NCBI RefSeq assembly: GCF_014779595.1
Contig: NZ_JACXZT010000019.1
Coordinates: forward strand, 1,209,808-1,273,807
DNA length: 64,000 nucleotides
From: Halomonas sp. ML-15
GTDB taxonomy: Bacteria > Pseudomonadota > Gammaproteobacteria > Pseudomonadales > Halomonadaceae
Direction: 5' to 3'
Shown here piece after piece: positions 17,152 to 25,666 of the stretch (position 1 is its first letter; the number at the start of each line of letters is the position of its first letter). Below the pieces are notes generated by a model. That model saw nothing but the letters and a program-made list of their open reading frames with translations, ran no database searches and had not been told where the DNA came from. The position numbers and the translations under genes are program-made.

Positions 17152-17751
17152 ATGAGCGATCGCCAGTCACGCCATCAGCAGTCGATGCAGAAGCTCAAGT
17201 CACGCGTCGATGGCAAGGTGGCCCAGGCTACCGAGCAGCGCGGCCAGTTGCTGGTGTTCACCGGCAATGGCAAGGGCAAGACCACCGCCGCCTGGGGCAC
17301 GGTGACCCGCGCCCTGGGCTATGGCTACCGGGTTGGCGTGGTGCAGTTCATCAAGGGGCTATGGGAGTGCGGCGAGCGCCAGCGGCTGGAGGAGGATGCC
17401 AACCTCGAGGTGGCGATCATGGGCACCGGCTTTACCTGGGAAACCCAGAACCGGGAGCTGGACACCCAGGCCTGCCAGGCAGTGTGGCACGACGCAGAGC
17501 GCATGCTAGCCGATCCGGAGGTGTATCTGGTGGTGCTCGACGAGATCACCTACATGCTCAAGTTCGGCTATCTCGACATCGCCACCGTCAAGGCCGCCAT
17601 CGAGGCGCGCCCCGGTGAGCAGACGGTGATCGTCACCGGGCGCAACGCCCACCGCGAGCTGGTGGCGATGGCCGACACCGTGACCGAGATGCAGGAGACT
17701 CGGCACGCCTTCAACAGTGGGCTGCAGGCGCGCCGCGGCATCGATTTCTAA
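17152..17751 (+). CDS. cobO: Cob(I)yrinic acid a,c-diamide adenosyltransferase
   Basis: The ATG at 17152 after CAGGAG gives 199 residues, typical for CobO/BtuR. The P-loop TGNGKGKTTAAWG (about residues 36-48) binds ATP and the family segments VVQFIKGLWECGER and MGTGFTWETQN follow. VLDEITYMLKFGYL and VTGRNAHRELVAMAD are also diagnostic. The enzyme transfers the 5'-deoxyadenosyl group from ATP to cobalt in corrinoids, either in synthesis or in salvage. No other cobalamin gene is in the window, and I could not recognise a cobalamin riboswitch in the 258 bp upstream. Confidence 0.95.
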   Translation: MSDRQSRHQQSMQKLKSRVDGKVAQATEQRGQLLVFTGNGKGKTTAAWGTVTRALGYGYRVGVVQFIKGLWECGERQRLEEDANLEVAIMGTGFTWETQNRELDTQACQAVWHDAERMLADPEVYLVVLDEITYMLKFGYLDIATVKAAIEARPGEQTVIVTGRNAHRELVAMADTVTEMQETRHAFNSGLQARRGIDF

Positions 17752-17767
17752 CCAAGTTCAGCAATCA

Positions 17768-17909
17768 GGAAACGCAGCATAAACCGGCGAGCGGGATGAA
17801 GCACAAGGCGCACGGAGCACAGAAACCGGAGCCTATGGGGTATAGGTGAGGATTTCGAGCACCGCGCAACGCAGTGATTCGCCCGCGCAGACATTTATGC
17901 AGTGTTTCC
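17768..17909. repeat. 142-bp element with 16-bp inverted terminal repeats
   Basis: The left end GGAAACGCAGCATAAA (17768-17783) and right end TTTATGCAGTGTTTCC (17894-17909) are inverted repeats matching at 14 of 16 positions. Inside is a short hairpin (CCTATggggtATAGG) and a CGGAGCC/GGATTTCG stretch. It ends exactly before the yajQ stop codon, between convergent cobO and yajQ. I recall similar dispersed intergenic sequences in Halomonadaceae, but no second copy was noticed in this window. It could be a REP/MITE-like repeat or a structured RNA. Confidence 0.55.
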
Positions 17910-18395
17910 CTAATCGCGGAAGTTATCATACTGCAACGCCAAATCCGGGCCCTGCTCGCCCTTAAGCAGGGCGATGACCTGCTGCAGGTCGTCGCGCTTC
18001 TTGCCGGTCACGCGGACCTTGTCGCCCTGGATCTGAGTCTGCACCTTGAGCTTGCTGTCCTTGATCAGCTTGATGATCGCCTTGCTGTCGGCCTGTTCGA
18101 GCCCCTGCTTGAGCTTTACGTCCTGGCGCGCCTTGACGCCGGACAGCACAGGGTCCTGCTCTTCCACACAGCGTGCGTCGATACCGCGAGCAATCAGCTT
18201 GTTGCGCAGCACATCGAGCATCTGCTTGAGTTGGAAGTCGACATCGGCCTGCAGCGAGACCACCTCGCCGTTGAGCTCGAAGCTGGCGTCCACGCCTTTG
18301 AAGTCGAAGCGCGTCTGCACTTCGCGGTTGGCCTGGTCGACGGCATTGCTGGCTTCATGCTTGTCGAACTCGGAGACAATATCGAAAGAGGGCAT
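17910..18395 (-). CDS. yajQ: YajQ-family cyclic-di-GMP-binding protein
   Basis: The 161-residue product is a full-length YajQ with two ferredoxin-like domains. MPSFDIVSEFDKHEASNAVD, then the TRFDFKGVD strand and the C-terminal KKRDDLQQVIALLK helix are characteristic. YajQ proteins bind nucleotides including cyclic di-GMP. In Xanthomonas and Pseudomonas relatives they act through transcription factors to influence virulence and biofilms. A good GGAGCC-type ribosome site precedes the ATG. The gene is monocistronic as far as seen, with the inverted-repeat element at 17768-17909 touching its 3' end. Confidence 0.96.
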   Translation of the reverse strand: MPSFDIVSEFDKHEASNAVDQANREVQTRFDFKGVDASFELNGEVVSLQADVDFQLKQMLDVLRNKLIARGIDARCVEEQDPVLSGVKARQDVKLKQGLEQADSKAIIKLIKDSKLKVQTQIQGDKVRVTGKKRDDLQQVIALLKGEQGPDLALQYDNFRD

Positions 18396-18469
18396 GGCGT
18401 GGGCTCCTTGAGAAAACTGGCGACGATTCTAAGCCAGGCCCGCGGGCATTGCATCTGCTCGCCGCTCTC

Positions 18470-18943
18470 CTAACCTACCTCCCGCACCTCGGCACCGAGC
18501 CGCTTCTGCATCTGCCAGGCGGCGCAGCCGTCGATGTAGTAGTCGTCGAGCCAGCGCACCAGCTGATAACCGGCTCGGCGGTAGAGTCCCAGGGCAACGC
18601 GGTTGTCGGCACGTACTTCCAGGGTTATCGCCGCCAGATCGCGGTGGCGCGCCTCCGCCTCCAGCGCTTCCAGCAATCGCCGTCCCAGGCCATCGCCACG
18701 AGCCAAGGGGCGCACGCAGAACGAATAGAGCCGCGCCTGGCGGCTATTGCGGCGCAGCAGCAGGGTGCCGTAACCCAGCAGGGTGCCGTCGTCGGCCACC
18801 GCAATCAGGTTCACCGCATTGGCCCCCTTGAGCAGGTGTGCCAGTTGGCGGCGACTGAAACGGTCGCCATCGAAGCAGTCCAGCTCCAACTGGCAAAGGG
18901 CGTCAAGATCGCTAGGGTGCGCCGGGCGCAGGTGCGTGGTCAT
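18470..18943 (-). CDS. GNAT-family N-acetyltransferase
   Basis: This 157-residue GNAT protein starts MTTHLRPAHPSDLDALCQLE. Acetyl-CoA would bind at VRPLARGDGLGRRLLEALE (a Q/R-x-x-G-x-G/A-type loop), and the later strand LEVRADNRVALGLYRRAGY fits RimI-like members that act on amino groups. It is divergent from the RLAN-type RimK-like ligase gene. I recall that GNAT genes often accompany this ligase family, which suggests that they act on the same small molecule or peptide, but the substrate is unknown. Confidence 0.88.
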   Translation of the reverse strand: MTTHLRPAHPSDLDALCQLELDCFDGDRFSRRQLAHLLKGANAVNLIAVADDGTLLGYGTLLLRRNSRQARLYSFCVRPLARGDGLGRRLLEALEAEARHRDLAAITLEVRADNRVALGLYRRAGYQLVRWLDDYYIDGCAAWQMQKRLGAEVREVG

Positions 18944-19010
18944 GATCTTATATCGTGGTGTTTGCGCGAATTGTGGCGGTCCGGCACGCCCATGTCAGCG
19001 GCGTGTCACA

Positions 19011-19023
19011 TGAAATTATTTCA
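19011..19023. promoter_or_regulatory. Perfect 13-bp palindrome between GNAT and RimK-like genes
   Basis: TGAAATTATTTCA is a perfect palindrome around a central T. It lies in the 154-bp divergent promoter region, 75 bp before the RimK-like start. It may be an operator controlling both genes. No regulator is encoded nearby. Confidence 0.35.
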
Positions 19024-19097
19024 CCATGACGCGCTATTGTACCCGCCTCGCCTTGGTCGCATGCTAGCGCCGAATCTCCCCTGCCCCGGAGTCTCCC

Positions 19098-20585
19098 ATG
19101 TGCCCGTTGCGAATCGTCGTTGACCAACCCGCCGACTGGCGCCCCTATTATCCCAGCGACGACCTGATCAGCGCGGCAGACTTTCTGGCCGACGAGCCGC
19201 TTGCGCCGCAGCACGATGCCGCCACCCACGTCATCAACCTGTGCGCCGGACTCGATTACCTGGATACCGGCTACTACGTGTCGCTGCTGGCTCAAGCCCG
19301 CGGGCAGCGCGTACTACCTAGCGTCGAGACGCTTAACCAGCTATCACGCAAGACACTGATCGACCTGCAGTTGGAGAGCCTCACACCACTGCTCGGCGAT
19401 CTGGCACGGCGTGGCGCGCTGAGCGGAGAGACGTTGACCCTGCGCGTCATGTTTGGCGAGTGCCAGGATGAAGGACTGGCCAAGCTGGCCCGACGACTCT
19501 TCGAGCGCCTGCCCTGCCCGCTGCTCGAAGCGCGTTTTTCGCGCCAGACCGACGGCTGGCGGTTGAGCCGACTCAAGTCGCTGCCGCTGACCTCCCTGGC
19601 TGCGGATGAGCAGGATCTGTTCGCCACCGCGCTCAACCGTCACTCACGCAAGGTGTGGCGCACGCCCAAGGCGCGCCGCCGCTATCGCTACGATCTGGCC
19701 ATCCTGATCGATCCCCAGGAGGCGCTACCACCCAGCAACAAGAGCGCGCTCAAGCAGTTTATCCGCGCCGGCCGCCGGCTGGGCATCGATGTCTCGTTGA
19801 TTACCCGCCGTGACGCCGGTCGCCTTGCCGAGTTCGATGCTCTGTTTATTCGCGAGACCACCGCCCTCGACCATCACACCTATCGCATGGCGCGGCGCGC
19901 CGAGCACGAGGGCCTGGTAGTGATCGATGATCCGCGCTCGATCCTGCGCTGCACCAACAAGGTCTACCTTCACGCGCTGTTGCGCGCCAAGCGCATCGCC
20001 TGCCCCGACGGCCTGCTACTGCATCGCGACGATTTCGACAGCCTGCCCGCCAAGGCCGCCGAACTGACCTACCCGATGGTGCTCAAGGTACCCGACGGCG
20101 CCTTCTCGCGGGGAATTGTCAAGATCGAATCCCGCGAGCAACTGAGCGAGGAAGCACGCCTGCTGTTCGCCAGCTCGGCGTTACTGCTGTTACAAGAGTG
20201 GCTGCCTACCGAGTACGACTGGCGCATCGGCGTGCTCGACGGACAGGTGCTGTTCGCCAGTCGCTACTACATGGCCCGCGGCCACTGGCAGATCTACCAG
20301 CACGCCAACGGCAAGGTGAAAAGCGGCGGCTTCAGCACTCATCCACCCCACGAGGTACCCCCGGCAGTGATCAAGGCGGCGCTCAAGGCCACCCGCCTGA
20401 TTGGCGACGGCCTCTACGGGGTCGACCTCAAGCAGATTGGTGAGCGTGTGGTGGTCATCGAAATCAACGATAACCCCAATATCGATGCAGGCATTGAGGA
20501 TGCGGTGATGGGCACTCACCTCTACGACCGCATCATGGCGGTATTCCTGGAGAGGATGGAGGCGCGCCGGCGGGCGCGGCGCTAG
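19098..20585 (+). CDS. RimK-like ATP-grasp ligase with RLAN N-terminal domain
   Basis: This 495-residue protein combines an about 200-residue N-terminal domain of the RLAN type (RimK-like ATP-grasp N-terminal; VINLCAGLDYLDTGYYVSLLAQARG is diagnostic) with a C-terminal ATP-grasp ligase. ATP-grasp features are KVPDGAFSRGIVKIES, LLQEWLPTEYDWRIGVLDG and the metal-site VVIEINDNPNIDAGIED. Such enzymes form amide bonds between a carboxylate and an amine using ATP. The product of this subfamily is not known to me. The divergent GNAT gene may be its partner. It is far longer than classical RimK (about 300), which is also present at 59156-60064. Confidence 0.9.
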   Translation: MCPLRIVVDQPADWRPYYPSDDLISAADFLADEPLAPQHDAATHVINLCAGLDYLDTGYYVSLLAQARGQRVLPSVETLNQLSRKTLIDLQLESLTPLLGDLARRGALSGETLTLRVMFGECQDEGLAKLARRLFERLPCPLLEARFSRQTDGWRLSRLKSLPLTSLAADEQDLFATALNRHSRKVWRTPKARRRYRYDLAILIDPQEALPPSNKSALKQFIRAGRRLGIDVSLITRRDAGRLAEFDALFIRETTALDHHTYRMARRAEHEGLVVIDDPRSILRCTNKVYLHALLRAKRIACPDGLLLHRDDFDSLPAKAAELTYPMVLKVPDGAFSRGIVKIESREQLSEEARLLFASSALLLLQEWLPTEYDWRIGVLDGQVLFASRYYMARGHWQIYQHANGKVKSGGFSTHPPHEVPPAVIKAALKATRLIGDGLYGVDLKQIGERVVVIEINDNPNIDAGIEDAVMGTHLYDRIMAVFLERMEARRRARR

Positions 20586-20598
20586 CCTTGGCCAGGCG

Positions 20599-21441
20599 TC
20601 AGGCGACGCTAACCTCATAGCCGGTGAACTTGCGCAGGTTGATCACGCCGCTGTCGAGGATAAGGTACTGGCCCTTGAGGCCCAGCAGCGTGCCTGAGAC
20701 CTCCGGCTGCTTGTCGAAGTTGTGGGAGACGATCTTGCGCGGATGCTCCAGTACCGGATAATCGAACCGCAACGACGTGGCCTGCAGCGGGCGCAGGCTA
20801 TCGGCGCCGAAACGTTCACGCAGGCCGGCAAGACCACTATCGAGGCTCGCCAGCAACCGATCGCGCTCGGCGATCAGATCGAGTGGCTCGACCTCGCCCT
20901 TGAGCATCGCCCGCCAGTTGGTGCGATCGGCGACCTGCTCCTTGAACAGCATCTCGACGAATCCCGACTGCTGGCGAGTATCGACCTCCATGATCGGCAG
21001 CGCCTGGATCGCGCCCTGATCGAGCCAGCGAGTCGGCATCTGAGTAGCGCGGGTAATGCCAACCTTGAGCCCTGAGGAGTTGGCCAGATAGACCACGTGA
21101 GGCTGAAAGCAGTGGCGCTCGGCCCACTCCGGTTCGCGACAGGTGCCGGCATCAAAGTGACAGGTCTCTGGTTTGACGATGCAGGTGTCGCACTGGGCCA
21201 GCTTCCTGAAACAGGGATAGCAGTAGCCCTGGGCGAAGCTCTTCTTGGTGGCACGCCCGCAGTGAGTGCAAGCGATGGCACCGGTGAAGTGCAGCGCCAG
21301 CGGCTGGCCGAGGCGCGCATTGAGGTCCAGGCGTGACTCGCCGGCACGCAGCGTGTACCGGGCCGGCTCGTCGCCGCTGCCCGGGGCGATCGCCATCTTG
21401 GTCAGACAGCCTCTGGCGGCGGTGTCGATCAGTTCACCCAC
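20599..21441 (-). CDS. DUF2797 protein, zinc-ribbon type
   Basis: The 280-residue product starts at a GTG that overlaps the yeaC-like gene by 13 nt. It has cysteine pairs likely to bind zinc (ACTHCGR, YCYPCFRKLAQCDTC, then CHFDAGTC), followed by VVYLANSSGLKVGITR, a GIY-YIG-nuclease-like strand and turn. This arrangement matches DUF2797. Function is unknown; it may bind nucleic acid, given the ribbon and nuclease-like fold, but catalytic residues cannot be assigned with certainty. It is the third gene of a glpG-yeaC-DUF2797 unit. Confidence 0.85.
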   Translation of the reverse strand: MGELIDTAARGCLTKMAIAPGSGDEPARYTLRAGESRLDLNARLGQPLALHFTGAIACTHCGRATKKSFAQGYCYPCFRKLAQCDTCIVKPETCHFDAGTCREPEWAERHCFQPHVVYLANSSGLKVGITRATQMPTRWLDQGAIQALPIMEVDTRQQSGFVEMLFKEQVADRTNWRAMLKGEVEPLDLIAERDRLLASLDSGLAGLRERFGADSLRPLQATSLRFDYPVLEHPRKIVSHNFDKQPEVSGTLLGLKGQYLILDSGVINLRKFTGYEVSVA

Positions 21442-21680
21442 TTGATGCTGTCCTCACTATCGCTGCTGCAGCTTGAGCGCTCCAGGTAGCCGACGCGCTC
21501 CTCGGCGGGCACCTTGTTTTCGGCCTCGTACTTGATGATCGCCTCGAGGCACAGCTCGACCTGTTCAGCGCTGAGCACCCGCCCATCGGGCCACTTGCGC
21601 AGCGATACCGCCTGCTTGAGGCTTGCATAGATCGCCGGCGACATCTGCTGCACCATGCGATCAAAGGTCATCTCGCTCAT
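21429..21680 (-). CDS. YeaC-family (DUF1315) small protein
   Basis: The ATG at 21680 follows GGAGAGG and gives 83 residues; an earlier in-frame start at 21701 lacks a ribosome site. The sequence MTFDRMVQQMSPAIYASLKQ with WPDGRVLSAEQVELCLEAI is the DUF1315/YeaC pattern, an all-helical protein of unknown function. It sits 30 nt after glpG and overlaps the DUF2797 gene, so the three are probably one transcript. Confidence 0.85.
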   Translation of the reverse strand: MSEMTFDRMVQQMSPAIYASLKQAVSLRKWPDGRVLSAEQVELCLEAIIKYEAENKVPAEERVGYLERSSCSSDSEDSIKWVN

Positions 21681-21710
21681 TACGTCCTCTCCTGTTGACA
21701 CACGCAGCGC

Positions 21711-22565
21711 TCAGCGGCGGCGCGCGCGCTCGCTATAATACCAGCCCAGCACCAGCCCCACCGCCAGGCCGCCGACATGGGCCTCGTTGGCGACATTGCC
21801 AAAGCCGACCGTGCCGGCAAAGCCTGTCATGGTGAACACCATCCAGCCGAGCATGAACACCACCAACATCTGCGGCACGAAGAAACCGCTGTGCGGAGCA
21901 CGCCGCGACATCAGCCACACATAGCCAAGCAGCGCGTAGTCGACCCCCGACATGCCGCCGAACAGCACCGTGCCAGTGGCGTACTGGGCCAGGTTGGCGC
22001 CGATACCGCTGACCAGCACCAGCATCAGTATCTGCCGCGAGCCCTGCAGCGCCTCGATCTGACGACCGAAATACCACAGCCACAGCATATTGAAGATCAG
22101 ATGCATCCAGCCAAAATGCAGAAACGCCGGCGACAGCAGCCGCCAGACCTGCCCCGAGGCAAGCGCCTCGCCAAGCGGCATGGTTACCAGGCTACCGTTG
22201 GATACACCCAGCGGTACGATCGCCAGCATGGCGATGACCAGGTCACCAAACACCGCCATCAGGCCAAAGACCACCAGGCTCAAGGCCACGCAGGCGGCGG
22301 TGACCGGCGCCAGATAGAACGGAGTAGCCAGCGACGCGGCGCCAGCCGCGTTGGGCATACGGCGCTTGCCCTCGGGCATGATGGCGTCGCCGCGCCGCCA
22401 GCGCTCGAGCAGGTCCATCAGCGCCTCGCGCTGCTCGAGGTCGGCCAACCACAGGGTGTAGCCGTTTTCGCTCTCCGTGAAGCGGTGGCCAATACGGTGG
22501 GCCCACAGCGCCTCGCGCAGCGGACGGGTATCGGTATCGCGGGGCAGTTCAAGCACCTTGTACAT
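21711..22565 (-). CDS. glpG: Rhomboid intramembrane serine protease GlpG
   Basis: This 284-residue protein has an N-terminal cytoplasmic domain of about 75 residues, as GlpG proteins do, followed by six transmembrane helices. The catalytic serine lies in GGMSGVDYALLGY and the catalytic histidine in NEAHVGGLAVG, and the HFGWMHLIFNMLWLW helix is diagnostic. Rhomboids cleave membrane-spanning helices of other proteins inside the inner membrane. The motif reads GMSGVDYAL where GxSGVVYAL is frequent; the difference is minor. It is the first gene of the glpG-yeaC-DUF2797 unit. Confidence 0.95.
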   Translation of the reverse strand: MYKVLELPRDTDTRPLREALWAHRIGHRFTESENGYTLWLADLEQREALMDLLERWRRGDAIMPEGKRRMPNAAGAASLATPFYLAPVTAACVALSLVVFGLMAVFGDLVIAMLAIVPLGVSNGSLVTMPLGEALASGQVWRLLSPAFLHFGWMHLIFNMLWLWYFGRQIEALQGSRQILMLVLVSGIGANLAQYATGTVLFGGMSGVDYALLGYVWLMSRRAPHSGFFVPQMLVVFMLGWMVFTMTGFAGTVGFGNVANEAHVGGLAVGLVLGWYYSERARRR

Positions 22566-22640
22566 GGCGTCTTCCTTTCTCGACGGCGCCTGTCAGCCAG
22601 ACACGGCTGACGTGTGGCGCCCATGATACCCGACGCACAG

Positions 22641-22669
22641 AAAAAATCCGGCGGAGGGGGCCGCCGGAT
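22641..22669 (-). terminator. Rho-independent terminator after the metallophosphoesterase gene
   Basis: ATCCGGCGG (22646-22654) pairs perfectly with CCGCCGGAT (22661-22669) around a 6-nt loop, and the minus strand continues into six T residues. It ends the EamA-nadK-phosphoesterase direction before the glpG promoter. Confidence 0.85.
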
Positions 22670-22770
22670 CTAAAGCAAGGGATCATTCAAGGGAACACCT
22701 ACTCAGATGGGTCAAGCCGCAATGAGTTCAGCCATTAGCACAAAAAATTGTGTAACAATTTGTTTCACCC

Positions 22771-23766
22771 TTAATCGAAGTCGATTTCCCATGGCCGTGG
22801 CCGCGCTTGCTCCTCGCGGGGCACGCTGACCCATACGAAGTGATTGGCATCCAGGCGCCGCTCACCGCTCCAGCGATACGCCACCAGCCGGCCGAACTTC
22901 ACCGCGCTGTAGTCGAGACAGGCAATATTCGGGGCCGGCAGTGCCGGGATGCCCTCGCACCAGTAGTGGCCGATAAACAGCGGCGGCTGCTCGGGCCCAT
23001 AGTAGCTGAGGCGCTGTCGCTCGGCGTCGCTCAGCGGGCGTAATTCCAGGTCGCCGGGCAAGTTGTCGGGCTGGAAGATCACGTCGCCGTAGCGCTGCGG
23101 GTTACGGGCCCAGAAGTGGGTGCGAAAGGTCTTGCGCGTGAAGCCGTCACCGGAGTGGATCTTGGTGCCCTCCGGCAGCGGCAGGTGGCTGCCGCGGGTC
23201 AGGCGGTCGAGAACGCGGAAGGCCAGAGTGTCCGGATCTACCGAGGCCTCGAGCATGGCGTTGTCGAGACGACCATCGGGGCGTTCGTGGCGCAGCGCAT
23301 CGATCAGCGGCTGATCCCAGCAAGCGTGCACCACGCGAAGGTCACCGAGATCGAGAAACAGCGGGATCTGCATGAACCACGCCAGAACGTCGTCCCACTC
23401 GCCGGGATAATCGCGGTACTGCTCGAGGGTATTCATGATGATGCGGTTGTGGCGTGGCGTATGCGGACGCAGCCAGCCGTGGTCGCCGAGGCGATGGCAG
23501 TAGGCCAGGGCGTTGTACTCATGGTTGCCCATGACGATCTGCGCCTCGCCCTCCTCGACCATGCGCCGTGCAATATTGACCGCAAGCCGAATCCGCGGCC
23601 CCCGGTCGATCAGGTCGCCGAGGAAGATCACCTTGCGACGCGGATGGCGGTAGACGCCGCCGCGCTGATGATAGCCAAGCTTCTCGAGCAGCGCGGCCAG
23701 GGTCGCCCCGCAACCATGCACATCGCCGATCAGATCGTAGCCTTCAATACTAGGCGCCAGGCTCAC
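22771..23766 (-). CDS. Metallophosphoesterase, ApaH/PP2A-like
   Basis: This 331-residue protein has the calcineurin-type metal motifs in order: GDVHG (about residue 14), GDLIDRGP (about 50), GNHEYNAL (about 80), VVHACW (about 145) and a final GHYW (about 268). It is longer than ApaH and has an insertion between the fourth and fifth motifs, so it may act on dinucleoside polyphosphates or on phosphoproteins. It starts with GTG one base after the nadK stop codon and is probably co-translated with nadK. Confidence 0.88.
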   Translation of the reverse strand: MSLAPSIEGYDLIGDVHGCGATLAALLEKLGYHQRGGVYRHPRRKVIFLGDLIDRGPRIRLAVNIARRMVEEGEAQIVMGNHEYNALAYCHRLGDHGWLRPHTPRHNRIIMNTLEQYRDYPGEWDDVLAWFMQIPLFLDLGDLRVVHACWDQPLIDALRHERPDGRLDNAMLEASVDPDTLAFRVLDRLTRGSHLPLPEGTKIHSGDGFTRKTFRTHFWARNPQRYGDVIFQPDNLPGDLELRPLSDAERQRLSYYGPEQPPLFIGHYWCEGIPALPAPNIACLDYSAVKFGRLVAYRWSGERRLDANHFVWVSVPREEQARPRPWEIDFD

Positions 23767-23767
23767 G

Positions 23768-24649
23768 TCAATCTCCCAACCGGCTGCTCCAGCCGAGCTT
23801 GCTGCGACACACTTCGTAGTAGTTGTAACCGTGGGGATGCAGCAGCGTCAGGCGCTGGGGTTTGCGACGCACGTGGAGGATATCATCCGGCTTGGAGACC
23901 ACCTTGGTCTGGCCGTCACAGCTGACATGGGGATAGGCCTCGTTGGTCTCGCCGATGTGGATGCGGATCTCGGAGGCCGCATCGACCACGATCGGCCGGC
24001 TCGACAGCGTGTGCGGAAACATCGGCACCAGGGTAATGGCATCGAGCTTGGGGTGCATGATCGGGCCGCCGCCGGACAGCGCATAGGCGGTGGAGCCGGT
24101 CGGTGTGGCGATGATCAGACCGTCGCTGCGTTGGCTATAGACGAAGTGGCCGTCGATGAACAGCTCGAACTCGATCATCCGAACCGCCTTGCCGGGATGC
24201 ATGACCACGTCGTTGAGGGCATCGGCGGCACCCACCAGTACATCGCCACGATACACCTCGGCCTCGAGCAGAAAGCGCTCTTCGACCTCGTAGTGCCCGG
24301 CCAGCACTTCGCCGACCCGCTCCTCGATCTCGTGGGGCGAGATGTCGGTCAGAAACCCCAGCCGCCCGCGATTGACGCCGAGCACAGGCGTGCCGGTGCG
24401 ACACATTGCCCGCCCCGCCCCCAGCAGGCTGCCATCGCCGCCTACCACGATCGCCAGGTCGCAGATCTGACCGAGGGCCTCGCGACTGGCCTCGCGATGA
24501 CCGTGATCGAGCAGCACCGTGGCGGTGCGGTCCTCGATCACTATCGTGTAGCCGTGGCCATCGAGAAAGCGAATCAGCCGCTTGAGCGTGTCTACTACTT
24601 TGGCGCTACCCAGCCGACCGATCAGGCCAATGGTCTTGAAAGTTTTCAT
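23768..24649 (-). CDS. nadK: NAD(+) kinase
   Basis: The ATG at 24649 gives 293 residues, the normal length for gammaproteobacterial NadK. The family motifs are VVGGDGSLLGAGR (GGDG), GVNRGRLGFLTD, the ALNDVVMHPGKAV (NE/D) segment and TPTGSTAYALSGGGPI. The enzyme phosphorylates NAD to NADP in the cytoplasm. The open frame continues upstream to 24841 but this part lacks NadK similarity and overlaps the EamA gene. The metallophosphoesterase gene follows directly. Confidence 0.97.
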   Translation of the reverse strand: MKTFKTIGLIGRLGSAKVVDTLKRLIRFLDGHGYTIVIEDRTATVLLDHGHREASREALGQICDLAIVVGGDGSLLGAGRAMCRTGTPVLGVNRGRLGFLTDISPHEIEERVGEVLAGHYEVEERFLLEAEVYRGDVLVGAADALNDVVMHPGKAVRMIEFELFIDGHFVYSQRSDGLIIATPTGSTAYALSGGGPIMHPKLDAITLVPMFPHTLSSRPIVVDAASEIRIHIGETNEAYPHVSCDGQTKVVSKPDDILHVRRKPQRLTLLHPHGYNYYEVCRSKLGWSSRLGD

Positions 24650-24759
24650 GTTATCGCCCCTGTGCCGAGGCCGATCATTATGCGGTTTGCCCTCAGCCCG
24701 GGCAAACGCGCAGGCTATTTCACCCACCTGCCTAGGCGACGAGGTGCTCGAGAGCTGAT

Positions 24760-25641
24760 TCAGCCCTGCCGGCAGGGCTGGATGCTCTGCCGCCGCTTGA
24801 CCCACCACTCGTTGACCACCAGCGCCGCCAGCATGATGCACCCGCCTAGCGCCAGCCGGGTCAGGTCGGCATCCCGGTTCCAGATCACCAGATTGACCAG
24901 CAGCCCGGCGGGGATCAGCGCGTTGTTCATGATCGCCAGCGCCCCGGCGTTAACCAGGGTCGCACCCTTGTTCCACAGAAAGTAACCGCCCCCCGAGGCT
25001 GCCAGGCCGAGCCACACCAGCACGCCCCACTGCAGCCCGGTGGTGGGCATCATGCTGCGGTTGCCAAATGCGAGATAAGCCACCACCGCCAGGCACACCG
25101 CGCCCAGATAGAACCAGCCGAACACACTGAGCTGCGGCAGCTCCGCAGGCAACCGTGTGGCCAAGTGTCGGTAGGCGACCTGACCGAAGGCGAAACAGAG
25201 GTTAGCGCCCTGCACCACCAGGAACCCGAGCCAGAAGCCACTATCGATACCGTCATAGCGAATCACCGCGGCGCCGATAACGGCAAGCAGCGCGGTGAGC
25301 AGATAGAATGGCGTGAAGCGTCCGGCCATGGCATCGTCTAGCAGCGTGATATAGAGCGGCGTGAAGATGGTGAACAGCAGCACCTCGGGCACCGTCAGCA
25401 GCAGAAAGGACTGGTAGAAGAACACGTACATCAGGCCTAGCTGAATGGCCCCGATCCCCATCAGTGCCAGCTTGTGACGGTGCGCCAGCAGTCGCGGCTT
25501 GAGAAACGGCAGGAACAGCAGCGCCGCCAGCATGATCCGCATCAGCACGGCGAAGTAGCTGTCTACCTGCCCGGACAGATAGACGCCGATCAACGAGAAC
25601 GAGAAGGCCCACAGCGCCGTGACGCCGATCAGATAACCCAT
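24760..25641 (-). CDS. EamA/DMT-family transporter
   Basis: The ATG at 25641 has GAGGG upstream and gives 293 residues with about ten transmembrane helices in two EamA repeats (GYLIGVTALWAFSFSLIGVY at the start; a second repeat from about residue 150). It resembles the carboxylate/amino-acid/amine transporter subgroup of the drug/metabolite superfamily, which mostly exports small metabolites. The gene ends in a 20-bp perfect palindrome that contains the stop region. Its promoter region overlaps the start of the divergent DUF6314 gene. Confidence 0.9.
   Translation of the reverse strand: MGYLIGVTALWAFSFSLIGVYLSGQVDSYFAVLMRIMLAALLFLPFLKPRLLAHRHKLALMGIGAIQLGLMYVFFYQSFLLLTVPEVLLFTIFTPLYITLLDDAMAGRFTPFYLLTALLAVIGAAVIRYDGIDSGFWLGFLVVQGANLCFAFGQVAYRHLATRLPAELPQLSVFGWFYLGAVCLAVVAYLAFGNRSMMPTTGLQWGVLVWLGLAASGGGYFLWNKGATLVNAGALAIMNNALIPAGLLVNLVIWNRDADLTRLALGGCIMLAALVVNEWWVKRRQSIQPCRQG
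24761..24780 (-). terminator. 20-bp palindrome at the 3' end of the EamA gene
   Basis: CAGCCCTGCCGGCAGGGCTG is perfectly self-complementary and spans the last codons and stop of the EamA gene. There is no U-run, so a terminator or attenuator role is only possible. Confidence 0.3.
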
Positions 25642-25666
25642 TGGTAAACCCTCGGAAGAATCAAAG

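Noticed and set aside
20643-21347. Overlapping minus-strand frames inside the DUF2797 gene
   Set aside because: They are alternative-frame translations of the same DNA, and the DUF2797 frame alone shows family motifs.
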